From an uncultured Clostridia bacterium (GTDB taxonomy: Bacteria; Bacillota; Clostridia; Oscillospirales; Oscillospiraceae): a stretch of 12,451 nt of DNA. The DNA is taken from contig CANDEH010000072.1 in the NCBI GenBank assembly GCA_947383645.1, positions 1 to 12,451 of the forward strand. Reading direction: 5' to 3'. Position numbers and translations under genes: made by a program. The notes under the pieces were generated by a model, which saw only the letters and a program-made list of their open reading frames with translations, had not been told where the DNA came from and did no database searches. This document shows positions 5,085 through 11,997 of this stretch, one piece after another; within the stretch, counting starts at the first letter, position 1, and each line of letters begins with the position of its first letter.

Positions 5085-7160
5085 ATGAAATCCATGAGAT
5101 TGACCGCCTGGGCTCTGCTTCTGAGCCTGCTGCTCTCCCTCCTCCCCGTTACAGCTCTGGCGGAGGAGATCCCCGACACGGTAGAGGCCCCCATGACCCA
5201 GGAGGACGTGGCCCGGGCTGCCGCCGAGGCCGCTATGACCTATGGAGGGGCCGCCAGTGTCCAGTATGCTTTGTGGCAGGACGGGAAGATTGTCTACACC
5301 GGCCACGCCGGGGTTTACTCCAAGAGCGAGAACCGCGCCCTCACCGACGATATCCTCTACGGCGTGGGCTCCATCAGCAAGACCTACACTGCCGCCGCCA
5401 TGATGAAGCTGGTGGAGCAGGGCCGGGTGAACCTGGACGCCCCGGTGACGCGCTATCTGCCCGGGTTTAAGATGGCCGATGAGCGGTATAAGAAGATTAC
5501 GGTGCGGATGCTTTTGAACCACTCCTCCGGCCTCATGGGGGCGTCGGGGGACAGCGCCTTTCTTTTGGACGACGGGGCATATGACGCCACCGACCGCCTT
5601 CTGGATCGGCTGGCCGGTCAGACCCTCCAGGCGGAGCCGGGGGCCTACAGCGTCTACAGCAACGACAGCTTCTCTCTGGCCCAGCTGGTGATTGAGGCCG
5701 TCAGCGGGATGGACTACACCGCATTTCTGCACAAGAACATCACCGGGCCCCTGGGACTGAAAAACACGCTGACGCCCGCGGATGACTTCGACCGGAGCCG
5801 TCTGGCCAAGGGCTACCTGACTCCGGCGGAGACGCGGCCTCTGCCCCCGGAGACGTTGGCCATTACCGGCTGCGGTGGGATCTACGCCACCGCCTCGGAC
5901 CTGGCGGCCTTCGGCGGGGCCCTCTGCGGGGATCAGCTCCTGCGCAAGTCCTCCCGTGACGCCATGGCCGCCGACGAGTTCCTCCGGGGGCTCTGGCCTG
6001 CGGACAGCAGCGACAGCTCCGTGGCCTTTGGTCTGGGCTGGGACAGCGTCCACATGTTCCCCTTCAGCCAGAACGGCATCCAGGCCCTGGTGAAGGGCGG
6101 CGACACCATCGTCTACCACGCGGGGCTGGTGGTGATTCCGGAGCACAACATGGCTGCGGCAGTGCTCTCCTCCGGCGGGGCCAGTACCTATGACCAGCTG
6201 GCGGCGGCCAAGATGCTGGTGGGCGCTCTGGCCGCCAAGGGCATCGCCGTCACCGAGGCCGGCTCTCTGGACGAGGCCGCCCCCGCCTCTATGCCGGCCC
6301 GGCTCACCGCCCTCAGCGGGTACTACGCCAGCACCATGCAGGCGGGGAAGGTGGACATTACCGCCGACGGCGTGATGAAGCTGGACCTGATCGGCGTGGA
6401 GCAGACCTTTACCTACCGCGCCGACGGCAGCTTTCGGGATGAGGAGAACACCGCCCTCCTGCGCATCGCGGAGGAGGACAACGGCCGGATCTACCTCTAC
6501 CAGCACGCCTATGGCATGGTCCCGAACCTCACCGGCGCAGTCTCCTCGGAGTACGTCTTCCAGCGCCTTCCCGAGGTGGAGACCGACCCGAAGGTCCTCT
6601 CCGCCTGGGAAGAGCGGGAGGGGAAGGTGTACGTGGCCCTGAACGAGCGGTATACCTCGGTGATGTACCCCGCCAGCGGTCTCTTTGCCGCCGTCTCCCT
6701 GGAGGGTTCTCCCGAGGGCTACATGATGGGCAGCCGGCTGGTGGACGAGAATACCGCCCGCTCCTGCACCCAGATCCCCGGTACCGGCAGCCGGGACAGC
6801 GCCGTGGTGGCGATGAAAATGGTTGACGGCGTGGAGTACATGGAGCTCAACGGCGGCCTCTACCGGGATGCCGCCTCCCTCCCCGTCGCCTCCGCCGCGG
6901 CGCGGTCCGTCTGCACCATCCAGGCCGACGGCTATGCCCGGTGGTACAGTGCGGGGTCCGCCGCCGGCAGGACGATGACCGTCACCGTGCCGGAGAACGG
7001 CGGCTTCTGCGTCTATGACGCCAATATGCTCCTCACCGCCGCCTCCTACGCCTACGGCGACACCACGGTGACCCTGCCCGAGGGGGGCTACCTGGTCTAC
7101 GCCGGAGCCCCCGGCGCCCGGTTTGAGATCGCCATGGTCTCGGCGGAGCAGGCGGCGTAG
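5085..7160 (+). CDS. Secreted class C beta-lactamase-like serine hydrolase
   Basis: The protein has 691 residues from the ATG at 5085. I chose this start over the in-frame ATG at 5064 because GGAAAGGA lies 9-16 bases upstream and the signal peptide (MKSMRLTAWALLLSLLLSLL, cleavage near TALA-EE) then begins at residue 1. The catalytic domain (about 35-390) has all three serine beta-lactamase/PBP-like motifs: SISK (96-99, nucleophile Ser96), YSN (191-193) and HAG (345-347), plus RMLLNHSSGL (141-150). The family (PF00144) includes esterases, D-aminopeptidases and penicillin-binding-like proteins, so substrate is uncertain and antibiotic resistance should not be assumed. Residues 400-691 are an extra region with beta-rich composition and no membrane anchor that I can see; its function is unknown. 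The next gene follows after 15 bases. Confidence 0.92.
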   Translation: MKSMRLTAWALLLSLLLSLLPVTALAEEIPDTVEAPMTQEDVARAAAEAAMTYGGAASVQYALWQDGKIVYTGHAGVYSKSENRALTDDILYGVGSISKTYTAAAMMKLVEQGRVNLDAPVTRYLPGFKMADERYKKITVRMLLNHSSGLMGASGDSAFLLDDGAYDATDRLLDRLAGQTLQAEPGAYSVYSNDSFSLAQLVIEAVSGMDYTAFLHKNITGPLGLKNTLTPADDFDRSRLAKGYLTPAETRPLPPETLAITGCGGIYATASDLAAFGGALCGDQLLRKSSRDAMAADEFLRGLWPADSSDSSVAFGLGWDSVHMFPFSQNGIQALVKGGDTIVYHAGLVVIPEHNMAAAVLSSGGASTYDQLAAAKMLVGALAAKGIAVTEAGSLDEAAPASMPARLTALSGYYASTMQAGKVDITADGVMKLDLIGVEQTFTYRADGSFRDEENTALLRIAEEDNGRIYLYQHAYGMVPNLTGAVSSEYVFQRLPEVETDPKVLSAWEEREGKVYVALNERYTSVMYPASGLFAAVSLEGSPEGYMMGSRLVDENTARSCTQIPGTGSRDSAVVAMKMVDGVEYMELNGGLYRDAASLPVASAAARSVCTIQADGYARWYSAGSAAGRTMTVTVPENGGFCVYDANMLLTAASYAYGDTTVTLPEGGYLVYAGAPGARFEIAMVSAEQAA

Positions 7161-7175
7161 GGGAGCCGGACTGGC

Positions 7176-7652
7176 ATGGCGTACGAGGACTACCACATCG
7201 ACGGCTGGCGGTTTTCGTTTCCCCGGGCGTGGTCCGTGTCCCTGGACGAGGGGCAGCGTCCGCCCCAGCTCATCTTCGAGGTGCCGGAGGAGCCGGTGAC
7301 TGTCTATGTCTCCGCCTGGAACTTCCGCAGGCCGGGTACCGGTGAGGCGGCGGACGCGGAGACGGTGCGCTCCCTCATGGCGCAGGCTCTCGATCAGCAG
7401 GGGGGGCGGGTGCTGGAGGGAGTTGAGGACTGCTGTCCCCCGGGGCTGCTCCTCTGCGTGGGGCAGAGCGATACCACCGACGGATACCAGATGACCTCCT
7501 GCTTCCTCTGCGCGGAGGGCGGGGCGCTCTCGGTCTACTTCGTCTGCGGGGAGGGGGCGGATTTTGAGCGGTACCTTCCCTGTTTGAAGCGGGTGGAGCG
7601 GGCGCCGTCCCGGTCAGGTCCGCCGCTGTATCCACAGAATACCGAAAAGTGA
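7176..7652 (+). CDS. Hypothetical protein downstream of the serine hydrolase
   Basis: I do not recognise this 158-residue protein. It has no signal peptide or membrane segment. The sequence HIDGWRFSFPRAWSVSLDEG near the N terminus, followed by alternating strands (LIFEVPEEPVTVYVSAWNF) and a helix (ETVRSLMAQALDQQGG), is reminiscent of the small mixed alpha/beta domains of DUF1795/DUF3805-type proteins, but this is only a resemblance. It contains several cysteines, including a CC pair at about 85-86. GGGGAG, about 10 bases before the ATG, supports the start. The 15-base gap suggests co-transcription with the hydrolase. Codon use matches neighbouring genes. The final 15 residues are proline- and polar-rich and probably unstructured. 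Confidence 0.75.
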   Translation: MAYEDYHIDGWRFSFPRAWSVSLDEGQRPPQLIFEVPEEPVTVYVSAWNFRRPGTGEAADAETVRSLMAQALDQQGGRVLEGVEDCCPPGLLLCVGQSDTTDGYQMTSCFLCAEGGALSVYFVCGEGADFERYLPCLKRVERAPSRSGPPLYPQNTEK

Positions 7653-7771
7653 GGAAAACGCGCCTGTTCTCTCCGTTTTGGACAAAAACCGGAGGGGGCG
7701 GGCGCGCTCTTTTTTTACCGCCCCGGTCTTGCAAAAGGCGGCGGGGCGCGGTATCATTAGGAGAGAAATAT

Positions 7772-9169
7772 ATGGGTTCCTCTGAAAAAGAAATGGGTGT
7801 GAAACGAGTGAAGCAGCTTTTTAGGGAGGTGCCGGAGGGCTACCTCTTCAGCAACCGGGGGCTGGTGCGGCTGATTGTCCCCTTGATCGTGGAGCAGTTT
7901 CTGGCGATCTCCGTGGGACTGTTCGACTCCATTATGGTCTCCTCCGTGGGACAGGCGGCGGTGTCGGCGGTGTCGCTGATCGACAACATCATGATCCTGA
8001 TTATCAACATTTTCGCCGCCCTGGCCACCGGCGGGGCCATCATCGCCGGCCAGTTTCTGGGCCGCCGGCAGGAGGAGAAGGGCTGCGAGGCCACAGAGCA
8101 GATGCTCCTGGTGTCCGCCGGGCTCTCCGTTTTGATTATGGCGCTGGTGTATCTGGGACAGAACTTCATTCTCCATGTGGTCTTCGGCAGGATTGAGGCG
8201 GATGTGATGGACAACTGCCGCACCTATCTTCTGATCGTGGCCGCCTCCATCCCCTTCATCGCCCTCTACAACGCCGGCGCGGCGGTGTACCGGGGGATGG
8301 GGGACTCCAGGACGCCCATGCTCACCTCCCTTTTCATGAACGGGGTGAACCTGGTCGGCAACGCCATACTGCTCTATGGCCTGGGGTGGGGCATCGAGGG
8401 CGCGGCCATCCCCACGCTGATCTCCCGGGCCCTGGCGGCGCTGTGGATGGTGGCGCTTCTCAAGCGGGAGGATAAAATTCTGCACATCGGCAGCCTTCGC
8501 CGCATCCGCCCCCACAGAGCCACCATCCGCCGGATCCTGCGTATCGGAATCCCCTACGGCCTGGAGAACGGCGTCTTTCAGCTGGGAAAGATCATGGTGC
8601 TCAGCCTGATTGCCGCCTTCGGCACTGCCTCCATTGCGGCCAATGCCGTCAGCGGCACGCTGTGCAACTTTGTCATCCTGGGCGGCATGTCCATCAGCTA
8701 CGCCATCTCCTCCGTCTGCGCCCAGTGCGTGGGACTGCGGGACTATGAGCAGGTGCGCTACTACACCCGCAAGCTGATGGCGCTCTCCTATCTCAGCGTG
8801 CTGGTGCTCAATACCGCCGTATGCCTCGGCCTGCCGCTGGTTTTTGCGGTCTACCGCCTTCCGGCGGAGACGGCGGCAATGGCGCGGCAGCTGATCCTCT
8901 TCCACGGTGTGGGGGCGCTGACCTTCTGGCCCCTGGCGTTCAACCTGCCCAATGCGCTGCGCGCGTCCAACGACGCAGCGTACTGCATGGTTGTGGCGCT
9001 GCTGAGCATGTGGATTTTCCGGGTGGGATTCAGCATCGTGCTGGCACAGTATCTGGACATGGGCGTGTTTGGCGTCTGGGTGGCGATGATCCTCGACTGG
9101 ATCGCCCGGACGGCGGCCTTCGTCCCCCGCTACCGCGGGAGACGGTGGTATCTGCCGCCGGAGGAATAG
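7772..9169 (+). CDS. MATE family efflux transporter
   Basis: The 465-residue protein is an integral membrane protein of the multidrug and toxic compound extrusion family, with about 12 hydrophobic segments and a six-plus-six layout. Family features include LVRLIVPLIVEQFLAISVGL (31-50) with FDSIMVSSVGQAAVSAVSL, GQFLGRRQEEKG (93-104), and AVYRGMGDSRTPML (171-184). The second half begins near GIPYGLENGVFQLGKIMVL. MATE proteins export organic cations or drugs using H+ or Na+ gradients; the substrate cannot be predicted here. The frame is open from 7649, but TAGGAGA at 7758-7764 points to the ATG at 7772; the extension is Arg/Gly-rich and not MATE-like. It begins about 120 bases after the previous gene, so it may have its own promoter. 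A strong terminator follows. Confidence 0.93.
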   Translation: MGSSEKEMGVKRVKQLFREVPEGYLFSNRGLVRLIVPLIVEQFLAISVGLFDSIMVSSVGQAAVSAVSLIDNIMILIINIFAALATGGAIIAGQFLGRRQEEKGCEATEQMLLVSAGLSVLIMALVYLGQNFILHVVFGRIEADVMDNCRTYLLIVAASIPFIALYNAGAAVYRGMGDSRTPMLTSLFMNGVNLVGNAILLYGLGWGIEGAAIPTLISRALAALWMVALLKREDKILHIGSLRRIRPHRATIRRILRIGIPYGLENGVFQLGKIMVLSLIAAFGTASIAANAVSGTLCNFVILGGMSISYAISSVCAQCVGLRDYEQVRYYTRKLMALSYLSVLVLNTAVCLGLPLVFAVYRLPAETAAMARQLILFHGVGALTFWPLAFNLPNALRASNDAAYCMVVALLSMWIFRVGFSIVLAQYLDMGVFGVWVAMILDWIARTAAFVPRYRGRRWYLPPEE

Positions 9170-9170
9170 G

Positions 9171-9243
9171 CTCTGCGGCCGGCCCCGGGCGTCTGTCCCC
9201 GGAGGGCCGGCCGCCTCTCCTGAGCGCAGAGGCCGGCTTTTTT
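9171..9243 (+). terminator. Strong GC-rich terminator after the MATE gene
   Basis: GCGGCCGGCCC (9175-9185) pairs perfectly with GGGCCGGCCGC (9204-9214). In a competing fold, GCCTCT (9212-9217) pairs with AGAGGC (9228-9233), extended by GCCG/CGGC across a bulge, directly before TTTTTT at 9238-9243. CTCTGCG and CGCAGAG also match across the whole unit. The last hairpin plus T-tract is a classical rho-independent terminator and separates the MATE gene from the S10 operon promoter 40 bases on. Confidence 0.88.
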
Positions 9244-9283
9244 GGCCTGCCGCAGAAATTTATCCCGTTTTTGAAAAAAATTC

Positions 9284-9312
9284 TTGACAAGCCGCCTGGT
9301 TTCCGATATACT
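9284..9312 (+). promoter_or_regulatory. Promoter of the S10 ribosomal protein operon
   Basis: A perfect -35 TTGACA (9284-9289) and a -10 TATACT (9307-9312) are separated by exactly 17 bases. An AT-rich tract (TTTTTGAAAAAAATTC) precedes the -35, resembling an UP element. This fits a strong sigma-A promoter, as expected for ribosomal protein genes. The predicted start near 9319 gives a leader of about 280 nt before rpsJ. Confidence 0.9.
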
Positions 9313-9318
9313 AATTAA

Positions 9319-9599
9319 GCTTGCGTTGGGCGTACCGCGTCTAGAGGGCAGGCACTGCGATGATGCGGGAGATTGCTCGAAAGAGGTAACTTCCGCGGAG
9401 TATGTCCGAGAATCGGGCGGCTGAGAATGCTCTTTTTGCGCGTAGATCGCTGCGCCATGGGGCAATACCGGCCTTTTTGCGCCGGTATTTCTTATGAGCT
9501 GGAATGATACGCACGGATAAGCGGAAAGAAAGTTCTCGCCGTACAGAGTAAGGTCAGACGCAAAAAATTACTTTGTACTATCACATGGAGGAACAAGCA
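9319..9599 (+). promoter_or_regulatory. Structured S10 operon leader with attenuator-like hairpins
   Basis: No gene is visible in this leader. Hairpin 1 is GCGGGAG (9365-9371) with CTTCCGC (9390-9396), one G-U pair, capped by CTC-GAAA-GAG, a GNRA tetraloop. Hairpin 2 is GAGTAT (9398-9403) with ATGCTC (9427-9432), one G-U pair, containing CCGA-GAA-TCGG (9406-9416) and followed by TTTTT (9433-9437). Hairpin 3 is the attenuator candidate described separately. The order of structured domain, then terminator, then coding region is typical of ribosomal-protein leaders regulated by a product such as L4. Which protein binds, if any, is not known from the sequence. Confidence 0.6.
9464..9494 (+). terminator. 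Attenuator-like hairpin in the S10 leader
   Basis: AATACCGGC (9464-9472) pairs perfectly with GCCGGTATT (9481-9489) around CTTTTTGC, and TCTTAT follows. With the last stem bases it gives TATTTCTTAT, a modest U-rich tail. It lies 110 bases upstream of rpsJ and about 145 bases after the promoter, so it can only act as an attenuator or processing site. The interrupted T-run suggests partial termination. Confidence 0.6.
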
Positions 9600-9908
9600 A
9601 TGGCAAAAGAAATGATCCGCATTCGCCTGAAGGCCTATGACCACCAGGTCATCGACCAGTCCGCTGAGAAGATCGTGGAGACCGCCAAGCGCACCGGCGC
9701 CGCCGTGTCCGGCCCCATCCCCCTGCCCACCAAGAAGGAGGTCGTCACCATTCTGCGCGCCGTCCACAAGTATAAGGACAGCCGGGAGCAGTTCGAGCGC
9801 CGCACCCACAAGCGCCTGATCGACATCACCAACTCCACCCCCAAGACTGTGGAGGCCCTGATGGCGTTAGAGCTCCCTGCCGGCGTGGAGATTGAGATCA
9901 AGCTGTAA
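9600..9908 (+). CDS. rpsJ: 30S ribosomal protein S10
   Basis: The 102-residue protein is full length for S10, a head component of the 30S subunit that also acts as NusE in antitermination. It shows the standard motifs RIRLKAYDHQVIDQSAEKIV (7-26), SGPIPLPTKK (near 40-50), and REQFERRTHKRLIDI. The start MAKEMIRIRL is preceded by GGAGG at 9587-9591. A frame open nine codons further upstream has no binding site. It is the first gene of the S10 operon, as is usual in bacteria, but the distance to rplC is abnormally long. Confidence 0.98.
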   Translation: MAKEMIRIRLKAYDHQVIDQSAEKIVETAKRTGAAVSGPIPLPTKKEVVTILRAVHKYKDSREQFERRTHKRLIDITNSTPKTVEALMALELPAGVEIEIKL

Positions 9909-9945
9909 CATAAGTCCATAGGGAGACCCCAAGGCTGGTGAGGGG

Positions 9946-10075
9946 GAAGCCTCGCAGAGTTTCGCCGCCCGTGACTGAGCCGCCAAAGGCGGCGAGGAAA
10001 TGCCCTTAGGGTACAGGCGGCGAAATCAGGTGAAATCATTTTTCCGGCGGCGTGTACGTCGGAAAAATCCCTTGC
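9946..10075 (-). repeat. Inverted copy of the glmS-downstream hairpin module inside the S10 operon
   Basis: Read on the minus strand, 10075-10033 aligns without gaps to 3628-3670 on the plus strand. Both have GCAAGG, two bases, TTTTTCCGA, 12 variable bases, CGGAAAAA, one base, GATTT. By hand count 30 of 43 positions match, and 28 of the 31 outside the 12-base loop. Next, both have a T-rich GC stem ending in an A-run then AAACTCT and CGAGG (3692-3714 and 9968-9946). Here that stem, TTTCGCCGCC (9960-9969) with GGCGGCGAAA (10016-10025), is opened by 46 bases holding GCCGCC-AAA-GGCGGC (9979-9993) and CCCT-TA-GGG (10003-10011), giving a three-way junction. Confidence 0.75.
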
Positions 10076-10168
10076 AGTCATCAAGTACCCGCAAGGAGTA
10101 CGCCGCATCCGTAAGCGGCAGAGCCCCTAACGGCTGCGCTGTGTGCGAGCGACAGCGAGTGCGCGCAG
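10070..10168. repeat. Further short hairpins in the rpsJ-rplC gap
   Basis: CCTTGC (10070-10075) pairs with GCAAGG (10091-10096), GCCGC (10102-10106) with GCGGC (10115-10119), and CGCTGT (10137-10142) with ACAGCG (10152-10157). The last has an alternative outer pairing, CTGCGC (10134-10139, offset by a base) with GCGCAG (10163-10168). Individually these are weak, but their close spacing continues the hairpin-after-hairpin pattern. A 63-codon frame (10000-10191) crosses them, is Arg-rich, resembles no family I know, and is not called as a gene. Confidence 0.45.
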
Positions 10169-10183
10169 AGGACTGGAACCCCC

Positions 10184-10211
10184 TCAAATGAAATGCTCGC
10201 ATTTCATTTGA
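10184..10211. repeat. Perfect 13-base AT-rich hairpin in the rpsJ-rplC gap
   Basis: TCAAATGAAATGC (10184-10196) and GCATTTCATTTGA (10199-10211) are perfect inverted copies separated only by TC. No T-tract follows (TTAGTTTG), so termination would be weak. It could be an RNA processing site or the end of the inserted repeat block. Confidence 0.6.
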
Positions 10212-10217
10212 TTAGTT

Positions 10218-10271
10218 TGCTGCCATGCCTATCGACTTGCGTGAGATAGGCGGGTCATGTCGGCAGAGCAA
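10218..10271 (+). promoter_or_regulatory. Long imperfect hairpin upstream of rplC
   Basis: GCCTATC (10227-10233) pairs with GATAGGC (10245-10251) around an 11-base loop. CATG (10224-10227 region) and CATG (10256-10259), TGCC (10221-10224) and GGCA (10262-10265), and TTGCT with AGCAA extend it through bulges. Unlike the repeat block before it, this part has no counterpart downstream of glmS and could belong to the native rplC leader. The next 40 bases, up to the rplC binding site, show nothing. Confidence 0.4.
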
Positions 10272-10326
10272 TGCGGTTTAACCCCCGTATCTAAGCCGAC
10301 CAATAACCTGTAAGGAGGAATATAGA

Positions 10327-11043
10327 TTGAAAGCGATCATCGGTAAGAAAGTTGGCATGAGCCAGATCTTCGACGCCGACGGCAAGGTGATCCCGGTTAC
10401 CGTAATCGAGGCCGGTCCCTGCGTCGTGGTGCAGAAGAAGACGGTGGAGAAGGACGGCTATGCCGCCGTGCAGCTGGGCTACGAGGACGTCCCCGAGCGC
10501 AAGCTGACCAAGGGCGAGCTGGGCCACCTGAGCAAGGCCGGCGTGGCTCCCAAGAAGCACCTGAAGGAGTTTGACCTGGACGCCGAGCTCAGCGTGGGCG
10601 ACATCGTCAAGGCCGACACCTTCGCCGAGGGCGACCATGTGGACGTCACCGGTATCAGCAAGGGCCACGGCTACGCCGGCGTCATCAAGCGCCACGGCAA
10701 CCACAGCCTGAAGGCCACCCACGGCACCGGCCCCGTCGGCCGCCACCAGGGCTCCCTGGGCTCCGGCACCGACCCCAGCCGCATCTTTAAGGGCACCAAG
10801 GGCGCCGGCCACATGGGCGTCGATCAGGTGACCATCATGAATCTGGACGTTGTGAAGGTGGACGCCGAGCTGAATATGCTGGTGGTCCGCGGCGCCGTCC
10901 CCGGCCCCAAGGGCGGTCTGGTGACCATCCGGTCCACCAAGAAGACCATCATTGAGAAGAAGGGCGAGGCCGGCACCAGCGTCAACCCGCAGAAGGCTTC
11001 TGCCCGCGTCAATCCCCAGAAGGCCTCTGCGCGTAATAAGTAA
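10327..11043 (+). CDS. rplC: 50S ribosomal protein L3
   Basis: The 238-residue protein binds 23S rRNA early in 50S assembly near the peptidyl transferase centre. MKAIIGKKVGMSQIFDADGK, VTVIEAGPCVVVQKK and GTKGAGHMG are typical of bacterial L3. The start codon is TTG at 10327, placed eight bases after AAGGAGG (10312-10318); no ATG gives a full N terminus. L3 usually has about 210 residues. The extra length is a C-terminal tail in which VNPQKASAR occurs twice in tandem (219-227 and 228-236), followed by NK. The two 27-base copies (10981-11007, 11008-11034) differ at synonymous sites, so the repeat is not a recent slip. The usual loop glutamine context is replaced by SGTDPSRIFKG. Confidence 0.98.
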   Translation: MKAIIGKKVGMSQIFDADGKVIPVTVIEAGPCVVVQKKTVEKDGYAAVQLGYEDVPERKLTKGELGHLSKAGVAPKKHLKEFDLDAELSVGDIVKADTFAEGDHVDVTGISKGHGYAGVIKRHGNHSLKATHGTGPVGRHQGSLGSGTDPSRIFKGTKGAGHMGVDQVTIMNLDVVKVDAELNMLVVRGAVPGPKGGLVTIRSTKKTIIEKKGEAGTSVNPQKASARVNPQKASARNK

Positions 11044-11064
11044 GGGAAGGAGAGTGCTTGAATC

Positions 11065-11688
11065 ATGTCTGCTGTTAAAGTTTTGAATATGTCCGGCGCC
11101 AGCGTCGGCGAAGTAGAGCTGAGCGAGGCCGTCTTCGGCATTGAGCCCAACATGGCGGTCGTTCACGAGGCGGTGAAGAACCATCTGGCCAACCGCCGCC
11201 AGGGCACCCAGTCCGCCCTGACCCGCGCCGAGGTCTCCGGCGGCGGCCGCAAGCCCTGGCGTCAGAAGGGCACCGGCCACGCCCGCCAGGGCAGCACCCG
11301 GGCCCCCCAGTGGACCCACGGCGGCATCGTGTTCGCCCCCAAGCCCCGCAGCTACAGCTATGTGCTCAACAAGAAGGTGAAGAGACTGGCCCTGAAGTCC
11401 GTCCTCTCCGCCAAGGCCGCCTCCGGCAGCATCATCGTGGTGGACAACATCGCCATGGACGACATCAAGACCAAGGCCTTCAAGGGCTTTTTGGACGCGG
11501 TGAAGTGCGACGGCAAGGCCGTTGTCATCACCCCCGAGGTTCGGGAGAGCGTGGTGAAGTCCGCCCGCAACATCCCCGGCGTCCTGACCACCACCGCCAG
11601 GATCCTCAGCGTCTACGACCTCGTTAACGCCAAGTATCTGGTGATCGATCAGTCCGCGCTGGCCATCATCGAGGAGGTGTTCGCGTAA
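11065..11688 (+). CDS. rplD: 50S ribosomal protein L4
   Basis: This 207-residue L4 has normal length. The extended loop that lines the exit tunnel is present at about 58-95, with SGGGRKPWRQKGTGHARQGS then RAPQWTHGGIVFAPKPRSYS. The C-terminal globular part continues with VVDNI and ends IDQSALAIIEEVFA. In Escherichia coli L4 also represses the S10 operon through its leader, making it the first candidate ligand for the structured leader here; this is by analogy only. GGAAGGAGAG lies upstream of the ATG. The gap to rplC is 21 bases. The stop TAA shares its last A with the rplW ATG. Confidence 0.98.
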   Translation: MSAVKVLNMSGASVGEVELSEAVFGIEPNMAVVHEAVKNHLANRRQGTQSALTRAEVSGGGRKPWRQKGTGHARQGSTRAPQWTHGGIVFAPKPRSYSYVLNKKVKRLALKSVLSAKAASGSIIVVDNIAMDDIKTKAFKGFLDAVKCDGKAVVITPEVRESVVKSARNIPGVLTTTARILSVYDLVNAKYLVIDQSALAIIEEVFA

Positions 11689-11981
11689 TGACTGCTTACG
11701 ATATCGTCATCCGCCCCGTGATTACGGAGCGCTCCATGAACAGCGTCGCCGACAAGAAGTACGTCTTCGAGGTGGCGCCCTCCGCCGGCAAGGTGGAGAT
11801 CAAGAAGGCCGTGGAGGAGATCTTCGGCGTGAAGGTCGCCAAGGTCAACACCATGCACGTCCCCGGCAAGGCCAAGCGTATGGGCGCCGCCCGTCCCGGC
11901 CGCACCAAGGACTGGAAGAAGGCCATCGTGCAGCTGACGGAGGATTCCAAGACCATCGAGCTGTTCGAGGGTATGGTATAA
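11688..11981 (+). CDS. rplW: 50S ribosomal protein L23
   Basis: The 97-residue L23 is full length. It sits at the polypeptide exit site of the 50S subunit and docks trigger factor and signal recognition particle. The sequence has YDIVIRPVITERSM at the N terminus, KYVFEVAPSAGKVEIKKAVE, VAKVNTMHVPGKAKRMG, and a C-terminal KKAIVQLTEDSKTIELFEG. The ATG overlaps the rplD stop by one base (TAATG). Its binding site, GAGGAGGT (11671-11678), is inside rplD, so translation of the pair is probably coupled. Confidence 0.98.
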   Translation: MTAYDIVIRPVITERSMNSVADKKYVFEVAPSAGKVEIKKAVEEIFGVKVAKVNTMHVPGKAKRMGAARPGRTKDWKKAIVQLTEDSKTIELFEGMV

Positions 11982-11997
11982 GGGAGGAAACTGAAAC

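Noticed and set aside
5049..7196. Long minus-strand frame of 715 codons opposite the serine hydrolase
   Set aside because: It is a high-GC shadow. The composition is Gly/His/Val-rich without domains, while the plus strand has a clear signal peptide and catalytic motifs.
7689..7727. Inverted repeat GGGGCGG with CCGCCCC around a T7 run
   Set aside because: The T-run lies in the loop rather than after the stem, so it is not a terminator, and G/C runs make such pairs common here.
7729..7757. Promoter-like pair TTGCAA, 17 bases, TATCAT before the MATE gene
   Set aside because: Transcription would begin near 7764, after the binding site TAGGAGA needed by the ATG at 7772. It cannot support normal translation.
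10000..10191. 63-codon open frame between rpsJ and rplC
   Set aside because: It lies wholly in hairpin repeats, is Arg-rich and has no recognisable domain. It is best read as non-coding.
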